Source of the DNA: RGEC01 sp964475595 | GTDB taxonomy: Bacteria > Bacteroidota > Bacteroidia > NS11-12g > UBA955 | Assembly: GCA_964475595.1 (NCBI GenBank) | Contig: CAYYXG010000032.1 | Location: 1-15,102 of the forward strand | Length of the DNA: 15,102 bases | Direction of reading: 5' to 3' | Shown: piece by piece, positions 14,909 to 15,102 of the stretch | Numbering within the stretch: position 1 is the stretch's first letter | How the letters are laid out: each line of letters starts with the position of its first letter | Notes under the pieces: generated by a model | What the model saw: only the letters and a program-made list of their open reading frames with translations | Told to the model about the DNA's origin: nothing | Databases searched by the model: none | Translations under genes and position numbers: made by a program

Positions 14909-14916
14909 CAAATTGA
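14909..14916 (-). promoter_or_regulatory. Candidate -7 box of the AAA ATPase gene
   Basis: TCAATTTG (one mismatch to TAnnTTTG) followed by CAGT-ATG, so the start codon comes 4 bases after the box. The string TTTGCAGTATG is identical to that in front of the cytochrome c gene. No clear -33 was found. Confidence 0.45.
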
Positions 14917-14961
14917 GAACTATTAAACGCAGCCTATTTGCGAACATAAAACGTGTGAGCC

Positions 14962-15069
14962 CACATGCATACATGTGTGCAACTAAATTAATTGTCCAGT
15001 GATAATTTAGTTGAATTTGTCAACGTTGACGAAATAGGCATGCCGCACAAAAACCCCTGCAGTTTTGTG
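14962..15069. repeat. Four consecutive inverted repeats in the non-coding right end
   Basis: The stretch 14905-15102 has no gene that I can support. It holds CACATG-cata-CATGTG (14962-14977); CAACTAAATTA, 12-base loop, TAATTTAGTTG (14980-15013, 11 bp perfect); the perfect 12 bp palindrome GTCAACGTTGAC (15019-15030); and CACAAAA, 10-base loop, TTTTGTG (15046-15069). They lie upstream of the AAA ATPase gene and may be operators or transcript-end hairpins of a neighbour outside the window. The window ends in ATG, but a start there cannot be judged. Confidence 0.6.
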
Positions 15070-15102
15070 GTTCCAAATTCAACCCATTTATACTTTTTTA
15101 TG

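Noticed and set aside
14980..15031. Integron attC-like site
   Set aside because: The inverted repeats do not carry the paired RYYYAAC/GTTRRRY core sites in the right arrangement, and no integrase or cassette is seen.

Overview
The window looks like a chromosomal segment from a member of the Bacteroidota. The reasons are: promoter boxes of the TAnnTTTG type in front of several genes, no obvious Shine-Dalgarno sequences, a short MenE-like ligase (menaquinone), a Bacteroidota-style AnmK, and a large (1351 aa) type II-C Cas9. No species can be named from the sequence alone.

Left third (1-5500): a type II-C CRISPR-Cas locus. One terminal CRISPR repeat lies at the left edge (1-46), and the rest of the array is outside the window. 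The operon cas9-cas1-cas2 reads on the minus strand towards the array, with 4 bp between cas9 and cas1 and a 4 bp overlap between cas1 and cas2. No csn2 or cas4 is present. Just upstream of cas9, on the plus strand, is a complete tracrRNA gene (about 5417-5498): a -7 box, an anti-repeat complementary to the terminal repeat apart from one bulged base, a small conserved-looking hairpin, and a Rho-independent terminator. This orientation implies that crRNAs are made on the plus strand, convergent with cas2.

Middle (5500-6080): non-coding. It holds an imperfect heptamer tandem repeat, a cluster of GGC/GCC palindromes inside a nested inverted repeat, and a tRNA-Pro(GGG) on the minus strand with its own promoter and terminator.

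Right two thirds (6082-14904): ordinary chromosomal genes. A four-helix SirB-like membrane protein fused to cytochrome c (+) faces anmK plus a Glu/Leu/Phe/Val-type dehydrogenase (-), across a 13+4 bp hairpin. Divergent from anmK is a pair made of a class V aminotransferase with an N-terminal export signal and a MenE-like ligase that abut with no gap (+). These converge on and overlap a three-gene minus-strand operon (four-helix membrane protein, lipoprotein, TraB/GumN-family protein). A minus-strand AAA+ ATPase follows. The last 200 bp are non-coding and carry four consecutive inverted repeats.

The CRISPR locus is a recognisable system type. The less usual points are the tracrRNA promoter that overlaps the cas9 start region and a dyad, the repeat-sense sequence that would lie in any cas9 mRNA leader starting upstream of it, a duplicated module in the Cas9 C-terminal part, the AT-rich cas9 beside GC-richer cas1, and the recurrent TTTGCAG promoter/start motif that suggests leaderless mRNAs.
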